Position numbers and translations under genes: made by a program. Of a DNA stretch of 64,000 nt, positions 24,095-39,700 are shown piece after piece; positions within the stretch are counted from its first letter, which is position 1; every line of letters starts with the position of its first letter. The stretch comes from Lumbricus terrestris. Taxonomy: Eukaryota; Annelida; Clitellata; Crassiclitellata; Lumbricidae. Location: positions 67,394,485-67,458,484 of the forward strand of contig OX457038.1 of NCBI GenBank assembly GCA_949752735.1, in the 5' to 3' direction. The notes under the pieces are model-generated. The model was not told the DNA's origin. It made no database searches and saw only the letters and a list, made by a program, of their open reading frames with translations.

Positions 24095-24955
24095 AAGTTA
24101 ATCGTAATCGTAATCGTAATCTCCTAATTTCTAAAGCGCCACTGGAAAGCCAAGCGCGGGGCACCGGCTTATTCACGAGCGCTGCGTTGAGTTAGGAGGG
24201 TTGTCCGTGAGAGTAGTCCGTGGTGGTCCGGGTCGAGTTACCATAGGATCAGGATCAAATGCGTTGAGTCAAAAGGGTTGTCCGTAAGAGTAGTCCATGG
24301 TGGTCCGGGTCGAGGTACCGTATGATCAGAGGTGTGGAACAGCTACTAAGGTGGGTGTCGTCTGAGCCGGGAATTGGAGGGTGGGGGATCAGGTGAAACA
24401 GGATAAGAGTTCTTGAACAGGAGTGTCTTTAGTTTCGAGTGAAAGGCCCGAGGTGTGATGGATAGAGGAGCCTGAGGAAGGTGATGGTGTGTGATTAGTA
24501 ATGATGGAGTAGGAACTGAAAAGGATCGGAACTCAGCAGGCAGATCATTCCAAAGGCGTGGTGCTGAGTTGGATATGGCTCGGTTGGAGAACTTGAGATG
24601 ACTTGTGACTGGCGGTCGAGAGAGTGTAAGGCAGGCGGATGATCGGGTAGAACGGGTAGGCTGGATGGTGAACAGTTCGCGAAGATATCTGGGCTGGGAG
24701 CATTGTAAGGAGTTGTATGTTAAGGAGAGAACTTTGTAGTGAATTCGCTCTGGGATTTTCAACCAGTGAAGAGACTTGAGGATGGGGGTGATGTGATGAT
24801 GTCTGGGTGTTCTGGTGACGGCTCTAGCAAGAGAATTTTGTATGAGTTGGAGGCGCTTAAGTTGTGTGGAATCAAGGTTTAAGAACAGGGAATTGCAATA
24901 GTCAAGCTTTGAGTGGACGATGGACGTAGCAATGGTGGAAGCAGTTTTGAAATCA
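24095..24955 (-). mobile_element. LINE 3' end, 5'-truncated (reverse transcriptase C-terminus)
   Basis: Minus frame open from about 24950 to the stop at 24346. It reads SIVHSKLDYCNSLFLNLDST, HWLKIPERIHYKVLSLTYNS, and FSNRAISNSAPRLWNDLPAE, the C-terminal region of CR1/L2-like reverse transcriptases. The 3' UTR ends in (GATTAC)n read on the minus strand, with a repeat of CTCGACCCGGACCACC inside. Solitary 3' ends of the same family lie at 25930-26000 and 44155-44225. Confidence 0.88.
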
Positions 24956-25609
24956 AGTTACTTTACGCTACAGCCATAATAATAACATTGAAAGCCATGC
25001 CCCAAAGCTGTCCAGATGTTTTACTTACTTATTTTAAAGGGTACATATTTAACACGTTGCCTGGATAAGGAATAAGCGTCACGTCAAAGCTTTGAAAGGT
25101 TAAGACAGCATGGATTCCGTGACTAATTCAATCAAGAAAAACCAGTTTGGAACAAATGCAGCTTTAGTAGAAGCTATACCTTGTGGAGTCGAGGTTGTTT
25201 CAATTGGGAAAAGGAATTTCTGGGATTACTCGAACAAGCACTATTACTATCCGCTCATTGTCATTGCTGTCAATCCCGTTTGTAATTCAACAACGGATTA
25301 TGTATTTCATATTTACAGTTTTAAAAAGGCGGACGCCATCTTATAACCACGTGCGACATCTGGTAATAGACTGTATTCGTGTAAACTAAAAAATTAATAT
25401 CAGTCCAATTTAGACGCTTCTAAAACTTTATTGGTGAATATCGGAATATGTACATTTCTTACAGGTAGAAACTGTGGTCCACGGTACACTGTGGTACAGG
25501 CACACCAACCTCTTGGAATTTTTTCCTCGTACGTTACATCAATTCAGCATAGATACTTACTTACTTACTTAGATAGACGGCCGACCAACTACCGTTATAC
25601 ATAGGCCTA

Positions 25610-25831
25610 AGTGCGGCATGGCAGCTGCTGATCTGGAGGAATTAGCGGCGGAGCGCTCGGAATGGCGCGGTGCATGCAGCGAGGCGGTGGAGGAATTCGA
25701 ACGTCAAAGGATAGCGCAGCTTAAGGAGAAGCGGCAGCGGCGCAAAGCAATGCGCTGAACATGGGAACACCCAGGACTAGAACACTACTCGCGACGTGAG
25801 ATCCGTCGTACCGACGGCTCAGTCCATCATC
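25610..25831 (+). mobile_element. 222-bp LINE insertion with 13-bp target duplication
   Basis: Encodes DLEELAAERSEWRGACSEAV then QLKEKRQRRKAMR and stop, a LINE ORF2 C-terminus. A 3' UTR with hairpin CCGTCGTACCGACGG follows. Flanked by perfect direct repeats ATACATAGGCCTA (25597-25609 and 25832-25844). Confidence 0.88.
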
Positions 25832-25844
25832 ATACATAGGCCTA

Positions 25845-27310
<1,466 letters not shown>

Positions 27311-29594
27311 GGTACATACAACTGTTCGATCCCTAGTAACGTAATCTACAAACGGTGCTAAACATGTATATGACAAAGTTCTGCAACAGCTTCAAGTGTA
27401 AGCCCCATACAGTTACTGCCACTGTAACAAAGCCATTATTACCTAGTCACTAGCAACAAACCGCCATATTTTCCACTTGGATGGGGCTGGCTGGTGGTTG
27501 AGCTGCCACACCTCACTGCCCAAAACTGATTAATCCTTCGAATATGTCAAAGTGGGTGAAAAGGAGGAATTCAGCATAGAGGTCAAACCCTCACAGATAA
27601 TGGCTTATAACAGCTTCCAATAGCAAATTTTTTAAAACAAGAAGGCAAGTACTAACAATTGAAAGAAACGTAAAAATCCAGTGCCAAGTTAAATTCATTC
27701 ATTGTTGTATTTATGTACTATGATCCAAACTACATGGCATTAGCCGACAGCTCCAGAAAACTGTGCATGAAGGATATGATCAGGGACTCTGATCACGTCT
27801 TACAAGCAGGGCAGACTGGAACTCTATCAGACAAGTACTCCATCAGTATGTCATGCATGCACAAATAAATAAGTAAATGTTATCTATGAAAATAAGCCGT
27901 AAAACACAATGCCCAAGCAAGCTGCTATCATGCTCATTGGTTGCAGACACTACTGAATATAAAGTGTACAAGGAGGATCGTGATGAAAGTGTCCGGCACT
28001 TTACACCTTGCTCCAAGTAACCCTGAGAATGTGGGTAGGAGAGGGCAATGCAGTTGGCAGGCAGTGAACGGGCAATCCTCCGGCCAATGGCACCAAAATG
28101 GACAGCTTACATGCATACCACCAACACCGCAAACCCAATTCACTGCTGCACAGAAATCCTTTAATATTGGCAACATCTGAAACTTTCAATGCAGAAAACA
28201 ATCTGCAATCAGCTGCCGTGATAAGCATGAAACCAGAAATTTAGATGACTAACTAGTCCTCCATTTTGTTGATGACATCATCCAGATTAACACAGAGACC
28301 AGAAACTATAAGGAGCATGCACGAAACCGAGCACACAGAGCCGAAACAGAAGTCAATCACATTGACAACCAAACGTAGAAATTAGAAACATGCAGTTCTC
28401 AGACAACCGGAAAAACTACGAATGAATGAACACCAGAATCTCCCTCAGTTCAAATACCAGTATTTTATATAAAAAATGAAAACTGAACAAAGTCCACTTT
28501 TTTCACAAGTCATTCATTCAATTTCATCCAAGGACGAGTCTAGTTTTTCAGAATACAGACAGAAAATCATGACATCAAAACCAACAGATCCGAGCGCCAA
28601 CAACACTCAATTCTCAGATTGGTAACATTCGAAACCTGACTGTGCTCATCAATTTTGTAAACACTTCATGCTCTATAATCCCATCAAAGGACAAAATCAG
28701 CGTTCAACCAATTCTCCGCACACAGAATTTCAGGCAACAGAAAACGGCACAAATTTTTTTAATGATGACGTAAGTCCACAGGGAATACTTCCAGACTTTA
28801 GTATTTTACTATAAAAATTATTCCTAGCACTATTAATACTACTGCTACTACAGTAACGATTTTAACACTAAATTATTATTATTCATTGTTAGTTCTTTAC
28901 ATCCAGACAGCTATGACCCACAGGCAAGATAAGATAGATTTGATCTGGAATGGCTGGTTTATCTGATGTCTCATGCAATAAAGGTATTCTCATTATGATA
29001 AACTAAAACAAGTCATTGGAACAGCAAATAATTGCTCAACCCACTGCAGCTGCACCAAGTGGTGCAGTGTACCTATAACCATGCACTAACTTCCCTTGCT
29101 TAAAGAAACCTCGGTTAACTTCATGACCTGAAAGCACGAAATCTACCATATGACGAAATGACGTTTAACCACCAATGGAACAACAGATGTTCACTCTTCA
29201 AGTAAGCGTGGGTCAGATAAATAACTTGCTCATTATGCACCACTATAAACAACAGTTCATAGAGGCTCCAGCTCCTTGGTCTGAAGGAGCTCTTGCATGC
29301 AGTGCAAAGAAAACAACAGCAATTTAAAAAATGCAGGACAATTCTTAACTGGTTCAATAAGGATAGCCAATTTCAGAAGCAATGATTGAGGAATTTTACC
29401 CTTCGACAGTGATGAAAGACATCCACATTCGTATTGTTTCACCATGCCATTAAACTGTCACTTAACGCAAGCAACGTGCCATATTGCTTACACGAGATTG
29501 CCAAAGAGATGGCTGCCAAGCAGAGATGCAGATCAAGCAGTATACTGATGCATACACACAGCTCCATTATTACAGGCCTCACACAAGACCCGGT

Positions 29595-29637
<43 letters not shown>

Positions 29638-32600
29638 TACCTGCTCAGCACTCCCAGATACATTTGTCAAACGTGCACTACATAAATGTCTGCATACATG
29701 TGTATATACAAGCTGGAAATTCACCTTGAGAGGTTTCTGAAAGCTCTGCTGTAGATTACAATACATGCACCGGCACGAATGCAAGCAATTCTGGCACAGT
29801 TACAAGCGCAACATCACAATTACAAAACATGTATCTTTGCAAACAGAGAAATCACCCTCACAGATGCCGCCGTTGCATGGAGAAGATCCTTCACGTCACA
29901 CACATCCGAGACTATAACTGGATAACATAGATCACAAAACATTTCCACCCACAATGGACCTGAATTCCTTGACAACTGTCGTCAAGCGCCAAACCAATCA
30001 GCGCCACATGGAGACGAGACTTTGAGCGAGGACGAAGCAATCCCGTTTCCCTGAATCCTTCTCTCTCGACACAAGCAGAAATTCACGGACACTTAATTAC
30101 AGACGTCTTTATGCACAAAACTCTACAGAAACCTGAGAAAACTTTAAAGATTTCAACACGAGAAATCCGGTTGCATTGTCTAAGAACAGTGCAACGTATG
30201 CTGCCAAGACAGACGCCTCTTGCAAAGCAACAATCTGGCCGTGTTCCCGTGCATAGTTCTGTAACATAACTTTAGTATCATATAAATTTTCCCCCCCAAA
30301 AGAAGCACAGGAACATGGTAGCTATCTGGCAAGGACCACAGACAGATATAATGTCAAAACATTCCGATGCATCTGGAGGTTAAAAATCCGTTTTTTCAAG
30401 CAACAAACCCCAGATAAAAAATTTATACCAGCAGGAGAGATGCCTCCAGAAAAATCCGTTTGAATACAAAACAGTTTTATGCGAATTCTTGTACTAAATA
30501 TAATGCCGAGTTAGACATGGATTGCAAGTAATAAATACACAATGTCAATTGCAGATTGTGAAGAAATTGTTGATCCCATATTCCAGATAAAAAGACAGAC
30601 AATGTTCCTTGCACCAGAAGCACCAGTCTACATGTAAACTAAGCTAACAGTTCAGATGTGGCAAATTAAGTAACATGTGACAATTCATTAGATGTTAACA
30701 GAATTCACGCATTCAAAACGTACGAAAGCAATTCAAATGCTACGATTTCTTAGCTAGTGACATATCTCACACAGCTCAGGTATCCAACTAACTTGAAAGT
30801 GGTAACTCGCAAATTGTGGAATAAACTTGCAGGTTCACAGTCTATTTAGGTAATTTGCAGCGTCGCATAGAGAGGTTGAAAGTAATTCATGTTAATTGAG
30901 AAATCCCTTCAAATTCAGCAAACAAAGCGGTAAAGAATTCTGACCGAACAACTATTTTACAAGAGCACAAAACAATTCATACACAACAGGTTCTGAAACA
31001 AATCACAGCCATGGCATTTCCTCACGAGTTGAATTAACATGATGGAAGAAGTCATATGTAATCGGCAGCATTATACAAGGAGTTCCCACTGTGGCATCTG
31101 ACACATACAATGAATCTTCCATACGTTGGGTTTTAATCAAACATATTTTTATACAGCAGCAAAGAGAACTTTGATTATGTGACTGATGTGATGTTAGCAA
31201 CCATTCATGCACAGATTACAAATCACACTTTTTCAAAGCACTTAAAAAATGGCATCCCCAAATTACAAAAATACCACGAAAGCGACTGAAACTGCATTTT
31301 ACCATATTAACGATCATTTGCAAAAAGCAGAAATGAATTCGCACACGAATTCTCAACTGACTACATTAGTTCCTCGTATAACAATCAGGTAACTGTCGCA
31401 TTTTTCAACAGTCACCGAAGTGTGACAAAACAAAGCCATAATACAAATTTTGGCTGAATTTCCATGATTTCTTGTACCCCATTTAACTGTTGCATTCCAG
31501 AAACATCCTCAACTCTCAACAACATAAACCAAACTGGGCTGGAGACAAGAATTTTACCCAGATGAAAACAACTGTGGTTGCTATATACTCGGTTAACAAA
31601 AAGCTCACATCACTGGCTACGTCTGAATAGACACACAAAAAGAATGGACAAGCATTCTGGTGACAGCCCCGAAAAGGCAAAATGGAAATGGATTCATGCT
31701 AAAATTAGCGGAAACTATTTACAACGACCTAACTGTTTCAGCAAATACAAAGAACATAGTCTCCAAATATCGTACAAACCTACATAAGTACACACATATA
31801 TATATTTTTTAAGATATATATGCACATGCAATCATATTAAGATTTATACATACATACAATAGAATGCTCAACAATTTATTAATCGGACAGAAATCTAACT
31901 GCAAAGCTATTCTGTTAAACTGCCACTGAAAGAAAGAATAACTGGATATTTGTTGGCATCGCATAGTACAAACTATGCAATTGACGGTGTAAAACTGCGC
32001 CCTAACACCTCTGACGAACATCATTGTAGAAAACGTGACATGCCTCCTCTAACATACAGTGTGAAACAGGCAGACAGACAGACTAATTTCGGACAATGGA
32101 CAAGGTCAAGACTTGCAATTATGCTCTGAGATTATCCTGTCACAACAGAATGGTGTGTCAACAGAAACAGCAAAGTATATAAACCAAATTGTCAGAAAAC
32201 GGTAAATTTTCATCAACAAATACAATACGCAGATCTAACGATGTAAAGACAGACTGATACGTCTGATTCTTAAACCACGTCTAAGATGCTGCAACGTGAA
32301 TCAAAAACTAGACTTGATCAGGAACACTACAGAACACAAAATTCTGAAGTGAGCTAGAACTTCAAAGATGACTTTGAATCTAACAGGAATTCTGAATGTG
32401 GTGGGACTTGCAAGAATGACCAAAACTCTCAGGGAAATAGGAATCCCAATTCTTACGGGAATCCCGATTACAAAGGGAATTCCAAAAACAAATACCTACT
32501 CAATACAGGAAATCTGAACAAGACTTCGGCTGGTCCAAGGAATTTACGCGCTATGAAGCAGCGTCGTAATCAGAACCTGCACATCTGTTAGGCAACATGC

Positions 32601-32807
32601 GAGGGAAACACAGCTGCCATAGACGGAAGGAAGAAGAGGCTGCCAACGATGAATACAATGTGACGTTACCATAACAACGTTCGCATCACCACACGTCGTC
32701 GTCGTCTCACACATGATATGTTCGTAGAAGAATTAGCGCGTGGCAATGATCAGGATCCCATGCAACTGTCCAAGGATGGTGACATCTGCACCGTCGTCAT
32801 GTGACAA
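27311..32807. other. CNOT6 3' flank, probable long 3' UTR plus intergenic
   Basis: About 5.5 kb between the CNOT6 stop and the CA/CGCA microsatellite, with no LINE or SINE copies recognised, unlike the introns. Repeat-poor DNA directly after a stop codon fits a long 3' UTR on the minus strand (inference; vertebrate CNOT6 has one). Contains an (AT)n run at 29599-29633. Short frames in it look random. Confidence 0.4.
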
Positions 32808-33066
32808 CTATCTCCGCATTGTGGTAGAGGAAGAGGCAGTGCTACTGCTGCTACTGCTGCTGCTGTTTCGATTCGACGAAACTAAGTTTGAGTTTATTTC
32901 GAACTGGGCGAGAAGGGGCAGGTGATCCGACGGAATCTGAGGGTGCGGACATCCGAGAACGTGGTTGTCGGCGAACCATTGCGCGTCTGGCGAGCCAAGA
33001 ATGCCGAGGCAGTGCATCGTGTCGCGACTGTAGAAAATGTAGTCAATGATGCCTTTGAAATCGTAC
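32808..33066 (-). CDS. CNOT6: CNOT6 exon 10 (stop codon)
   Basis: Acceptor gtgatacag; TAG at 32808-32810. Encodes YDFKGIIDYIFYSRDTMHCL through CPHPQIPSDHLPLLAQFEIN, then a 40-residue Ser-rich tail with an (AGC/AGT)n-coded Ser run. Confidence 0.95.
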
Positions 33067-36000
33067 CTGTATCACAGACAAATAACGCTTTGGTATCATA
33101 CCATAAGAAAAGTACAAAGGCAAATAGTAAATCATCCCATGACAACCGGAGAACTCCTAGCTTGCTCTGTATGTACTCTCAAATGTACATTGAGTTATGA
33201 CTATTCGGTGGTCAGGCCATCAATCTTGAAAATCTTCATGACTAAACAACGCATCTAAGTTATTCTGTTCCTACTCAACAACATATCACATAAAGGCACT
33301 GTAGATACACTACAAGCTACGCTACAAGCTCTGCAAATAATTAATGACTGATAATTGTTTAATTCGTCAATAGTCAGGAAGTGATGTCCAACACATTTCA
33401 GACATTAAATAGTACTGCATCATGCGACCTCGTAGAGAGTGGCTAGACAGACATAACTGAATGGGGCAAAGCATCGCTCCAAGAGCTGAGCCACATCGCA
33501 ATGGACAGAGGACGATGGAAGAGCGTATAGTGAAGATGGCATCAGGCAGCTACGGGCGTAGATAACCCATGGTTGCTGCTGCTGATGATGACTTAAGACT
33601 CATTTCTTCCACAAGGCCTATCCTGCTGTTAGTTTAGTATGTGAGGCGCCCTTGTAACGGCATGGCTGTGTTATGGCACTATAGAAATTGTCATTGTTAT
33701 TATGATGATGCGTCCGGAAATATCAAATATCATCCACAATGAGATTCAAACAGATGATTCATACATGTGCGAACAAGCCTAAATACATATCTAGGTACAT
33801 GCATATCTGTACAAAGACTCTGACTTGATCTTCCCCGGTGTAAGGGATCTTAAGCAAGACCTTCACTCAAATTGCTCAACACACTTATTGAAGCCAGGTC
33901 ATTAATAAATGCATTACAATGCATCAAGATGAGAACTCATGTAATTATGTAGGTACTAACGTGTAATTAGTGTAGGGCATGTAATCTTTTGAGTAGGCTT
34001 GCGCCAAACGAAATCCATGTGTGTAAGTGTCATCGCTGTCTGCCAGGCTGAGCTTGCTTAGGCAGTCCTTGTAGTCGATCGCCTTGAAGTCCAAATGCTT
34101 CGAATCAATGCACGATCGCGTCAGGTATTCAACCACCCCTGTCACATGGTGAAAAAAAACCCAAATTATTACAGATGACACTTCATTCATTCATTACAAT
34201 CATGGGTTTATATAGCACTCCGGTTTAGATAACCACTCAGAGCTGCTCCTGATCCAGTCGGACTGAAAGGAGTCTTAAGATCGGAATAAAATGTATAAGT
34301 AGAAACCATAGGTAACAAGCGCAGAGTAAGAAGAAGTATAACATAACAAGTACTGCGTCTTACTATACATACTTACCCTTACTCTTATTATGTTTTGGTC
34401 TTAAGGAATGGTACGTTAAAAAAGAGAAGGTCAGGTAGAATATGGCAACCTCATTAAGGGCAGGTTACAAGCCACTTATAAACTGAAAAAAACTTAAATG
34501 CAGGAGAGTGAGGCCTCATTCTGTTAGGTTGGTAATCTTGATTTTCATTGGCAGTTAAAAAGAGCAATGATGCAAGAAACTGAAGCAAGAAGACAAGTCA
34601 AGTTTAAAAAGGTAAATAGAAATCTAGTAACCTAAATAAGGTACAACAGACAGAGTACGAGTTATAATATAAGACAATGATATGCCATATAAAGTATGGT
34701 AACTGAATGAAATGGCTTATAACATCTGAGAGAAGCATTCCTTAATTAAATAGCATTCGCAATAATTATTAGGTAATAAAATAATAATAGTATCCATTGC
34801 AACACAGAATAAACTTTGAACAGCAATAAAAAAATTAACAAACAAATTTAAAGTAATGATGATGATAATAAGAATAATAGGGGCTCCCTTTTGCAACACG
34901 ATGCAGACAATAAGTAAATAAAGCATGAACATTCCTAATTTCTTAGAGCCTAAGGGATTTCTCCTACCAGGGGCGTAAAATTTATTAATAATAATAATGA
35001 TAATGTTCAAATCAACCTGAATCTGGAAGAGAATTGAAATCTCCGCAGAGAATCAGTGGAATTCCGTTGCAGTCGGGATTCTGTATTTCCGGTCGGAGCG
35101 ACTTGACCGTGTCTTTGCTGATGCCCTGCAGTTTGTTAATGAGCATCATCGTCTGGATGAGCTTGACATCACAGAACTCGGGATCCCAGTGGACGTGACA
35201 TGTCGCCACCAGCAGAGGCTGATTCACTTTCCCATCGGCAGGAAGTCCTGAGGAGCACATCGACCACACATGTATCCAACCGCATCCAATTTACACCAGT
35301 AACTAATGTAAACAATGAAAAAGCTCCCACATTATATGTGGAATGTATGGGACACAGCCCTTATAAGCCAGGGCCAATGGGCAAAAGCCAAGGGCCTGGA
35401 CATGGGTCCTCTGATAGGAAATGGACAAAAGTACCCTGCTTGGTCCTGGACATGGGTCCCCTGCTTGATCCTGGACATGGGTTCATGCTAAGACCTGGAC
35501 ACAGGTCCCATGCTTGGTCTTGGAAATGGGTCCCCATTTGGTCCAGGACTTGGGTCCCTGCTCAGTCCTGGACTCGAGTCCCAGGCTATGTCCTCAAGGT
35601 CTTGCCCCAAATATCTGGCTGATGTCCTACTTTGACCTCACTCAGCTTCCTACCATCGTCCACTTCGTCCGTCCAACAAATGTGACCTCTTGGTTGCTCT
35701 AAACGGCTATATAGCTCCATGTTGATCATATGCCTCTGTTGGTCATATGTCTCTCTGAAATGCGCTTTCTTCTTCTGTTCGCTGTAGAGCTCTACAATCT
35801 GTCTGGCAGTCGCTCTTCTTCCTTCTCTCATCTCAAAAGCTGCTTCTTCTCACAGGACCTTGCAACCTGGGAGCACATCTGAATGGCTCACTCTGCAGCC
35901 CGGCTAATTGGGCGATTCCCAAAATATGCCTCTGTTTCATCTTACATGCATGATACTCTACACTGGATCTCTATCTCACAGCGCATCGAATACATAATTG

Positions 36001-36698
36001 TTTCACTGGTTTGACATTGTCTGCTTGGCTGTGCTCCGACCTATTTATGTGAACTCTGCTGTCCAATATCTGTTGTCCTGGCTCGCAGAGTCCTTCGCTC
36101 TGCCTCTAGCGGGAAGCTTTTGGTACCACGTGTTGAAACCTCAACCTGTCAGCATCGTGCTTTCTCAGTTACCTAGGGTTGACTCATCAGTGTTTTACAG
36201 GCTCCTTAAAACTTTTTTGTTTCACCGTGGTTGGACTGGGAGCGCTTCTGAGTGGATTTCTTGAAGAGGCGCTATATAAATTCTTGAAATGAATGAATGA
36301 ATATTAGAGGCACTTTAGAAATTATTAAATGTATACAATATGTGCTAGAAGTTGCTTGGCTTATTCAGATGAAGCAGCTACAATGAACATTGCACAGCCT
36401 CAGTGAACAACACAAAGGTGTTGCATACCTCCCTCCCAGATGCCTTCTGTTGTTTCGAGTAGGACGGCGAGACCAATGTTGTCCTTGGTCATGACACGGT
36501 TGATCATTTCGTGGAAACCGTCGGCAGTTTCAATCGCTAGCTGATTGAACTCCACTAAATGGTCCTTGATTGCCCTGAATCTGAACAGAGGGGAAATAAA
36601 ACATATTTAGCAAGTCTGTAAGTCAATGAAAAAATCCAAGAAAATTAAAAGCAAGGCAAGTTGATTACCACTACATTTTGACACTGTTTACACCACAC

Positions 36699-36737
<39 letters not shown>

Positions 36738-39700
36738 TCTTGACATTAACAACTCCATCTGCCGATTGGAAGGTTGAGTGGAGTTTTTGGGAGGGTGCCA
36801 AAGTGTTAACCATTACCCTAAACGCCCCCTTGCACACTGGTCAGTTCAATGAGATCAGTTACCCAATGACCACGGGTGCATTCACACAAACTACAGATAA
36901 CAACAAGCACTGATAATGCACCCACCACACATTCAGATTAAGTGAGCTATTCATTTCTGCACTGCATTAAAGAAAGAAATAATAACATCATATAATATGG
37001 AAGTAATAAAACAACTTCATAAACTGCCATAAAGAAATATTCACAATGCACAAGACGTCGACCAGCACTTGGTAATTTCCAAGTTAAAGACCAACCAATT
37101 GTCCAAAGTAATCAAAAATCCTCATCAAATAGTGATGTTTCAATCATTAATGTGAGAAAATAAAGGTCAATAAAATAACATTTCATGTTGCTTGGCAATG
37201 CATTCTAGAATGTAAAAGAACTAGACCAAAACAGTTCTAATCAACATATGCATGCCATATGTCTCAAGTTTCAAATGGAAGCCCACAATTATTTCCAAGA
37301 TCTACAATCATCCTGTGGCATGTTATACTGCACACTCTTTTAACACTATAACAATGAGCATTGTTAAAATGCATACATACACCGTTGTGTCATTAAAGGG
37401 CAAATGATGCTCTAATGCAACGTATGTCGCAAAGGCTCGAAGTGGTTTTGCAAAGAAGTAAGCATGTATCTATCAATTTCTACATAGCACCTTCTAGAAC
37501 CGCAGATACACCAAAACATGACTATATATAAATGATCACAACATCTGTGATTCAAAGTAGGTTGAAAATGTATAATCTCTTTCACATGACCTGCATGAAC
37601 CAACGAACGAATGAACTAACTTTGAGTTTCGATAAAAGATCGCACAGCCGTCGACGTGTTTTCGGTCGGCCTCCGACATCGTGCGTGCACGCGACTTCGG
37701 TGAAAAGATCCCCGAGTAACCGTCGGCCTTGAGTTCTGGCTGCAGGAAGTTGTAAAATTGCTCCGTTTCCACTTCCTATACACCACAGAGAAAAGAAACA
37801 TACAGTAGTTGTCTTTAGCGATATTTCATAAACCAAATCGCATGTATCATCAGGACGAAACTTATAACTTGCCTGTTTCAACTGCTAACCAACACTAGCC
37901 TGACTTTCAATGGTTTTCTAAGCACTGGAATTGTCTAACAGTTTAATTCTTACTGCATCTAATGTTCTCAATCAATTAAATGTCAACATGCAGCTGCTAA
38001 CTCATCCTTGATATTTCTCAACAGCCCATATGATCCACCCTGAAAATAGCCATAACTGTCAATGCCAACACCATTCTATGTAATGCAACCTTCCATTTTC
38101 CTCTGCTCTACTTTCTTCGACAGAAGCCAGAAACTAAAACCTACGTGGCCGGCAAGAAAGAAGATTGTAGCGTTGTACGACCATTGCTGTCAGGTTTGTG
38201 CTCCAGTTGAAAGATCCTTCCAGTTACATGTTGGAACAGAAGGGTTAAAAGTCACAATTGCCTCACCTCAGTTTATAGTCCTCTCCTCATTAGTATCAAA
38301 TGATGGCCATATGTACTAAGCTTCAAGTTAAACCATAGTCAATACACAAATTCAACAGGAAACCTATAAAATCAGATGCAAATGCAGAGCCCAGCATGAT
38401 CGTGTCAGATACAGATATAATTTATAAGTCATCTGAAGGCAAAAAAACACAAAATATCTTATTACAATCGAAAGGACTCGCCTGAAGACTGAGTATATCG
38501 GCACGGTATCGTTTAATTTCAGCCAGAATCGTCTTTTTCCGATATTCCCACGTGAGCGCCCATGGTGGACAATAACCGTAGAGCTGCCTTGTACAGTATT
38601 TATCACTGAGCACGTTGTAGCACATCACCGTAAACATCGCTGAAACCAGTTCCAACGAAAAATGTTAGTCAAGCAACGAGTTAAAATGTACAATTGTACA
38701 TATTCAGTTCTTCCTCACTCAAGCATAATTTTCTTTGTTGGCGTGCGTGAATTTCATCATCATCATCATTGCGGTCCATGGGCTCAGTGCCCGTTGGTGT
38801 CGATCGCATGTTTCACAATACGTCTCCAATTGTCTCTCTCCAGCGCCATTCTGCTAAGTTTGTAGATTTCCAGTTCACACCAGTCCGTGACGTCATCTAG
38901 CCATTCTCTACACGGTCTTCCTCTAACCCCCCTTCCGTCCATCATTCCGAAGATGACCTGTTTGATAAGTCGGTCGTTTCCCATTCTGCATACATGTCCA
39001 AAGAAGTTTAGTGAATTTAGATCCATACAATCATACTAACAGCATTTTTGACAGGTCCTTAACATTTAGCACTGTACAAAGCTCAAACACATGCACATTG
39101 TACTACATACGTGTACATGCAAAAATATACATAAATGCAAATGGAAACTATGCAATCAGTTGCTTGAAGTCTTGACTCCCATATGATGGACATATTAAAC
39201 ATTGTGGTTGCCTGACCTTGCCTAAGATGACAAGCTTAATAAGTGTGCCGACTATGAAATTCAAATAATTAAGCATTTTGCACAGCAGCCATAAAGTTGT
39301 GTAAACCAGTTTATATTTGTTTAAAACTAATTATGAAATTAGAATGATATCATCCCCTATACATCCCTCTCTTGCTTCATTGATAGAAGCATGGCTGTGG
39401 TCAGTCCATCTGACTAACGTAGGCTGTGCAATAACCGTTGACAAGAACTTCTCGAGTCTGGGGTTTTCAAATTTCAAGTGCTTGGAACCCCTCTTTGTCA
39501 GACTGGGAGCACCTGTGTGGCAGCTGTGGCTTCTCTTGAAAATGTCCAATAGTACAATTTCACGATGACAATTACATCTACCATGACTGTTTCACAAGAT
39601 GCATCCAAAAACACAAACTTAACTATCATTACAGTAGCACTCTTCAGAGTCACCATATACAGCCCTTTCAATCTATGGACATTGGATGTAGAAGATAGGT

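Noticed and set aside
25110..25346. 78-codon plus-strand frame
   Set aside because: No recognisable domain, no splice or promoter context, and it overlaps another open frame of similar length.
35200..35622. 140-codon plus-strand frame
   Set aside because: Opposite to CNOT6 exon 8 and then through a 28-30-bp minisatellite.
37532..37732. Plus-strand frame opposite CNOT6 exon 6
   Set aside because: Shadow of the conserved minus-strand exon.
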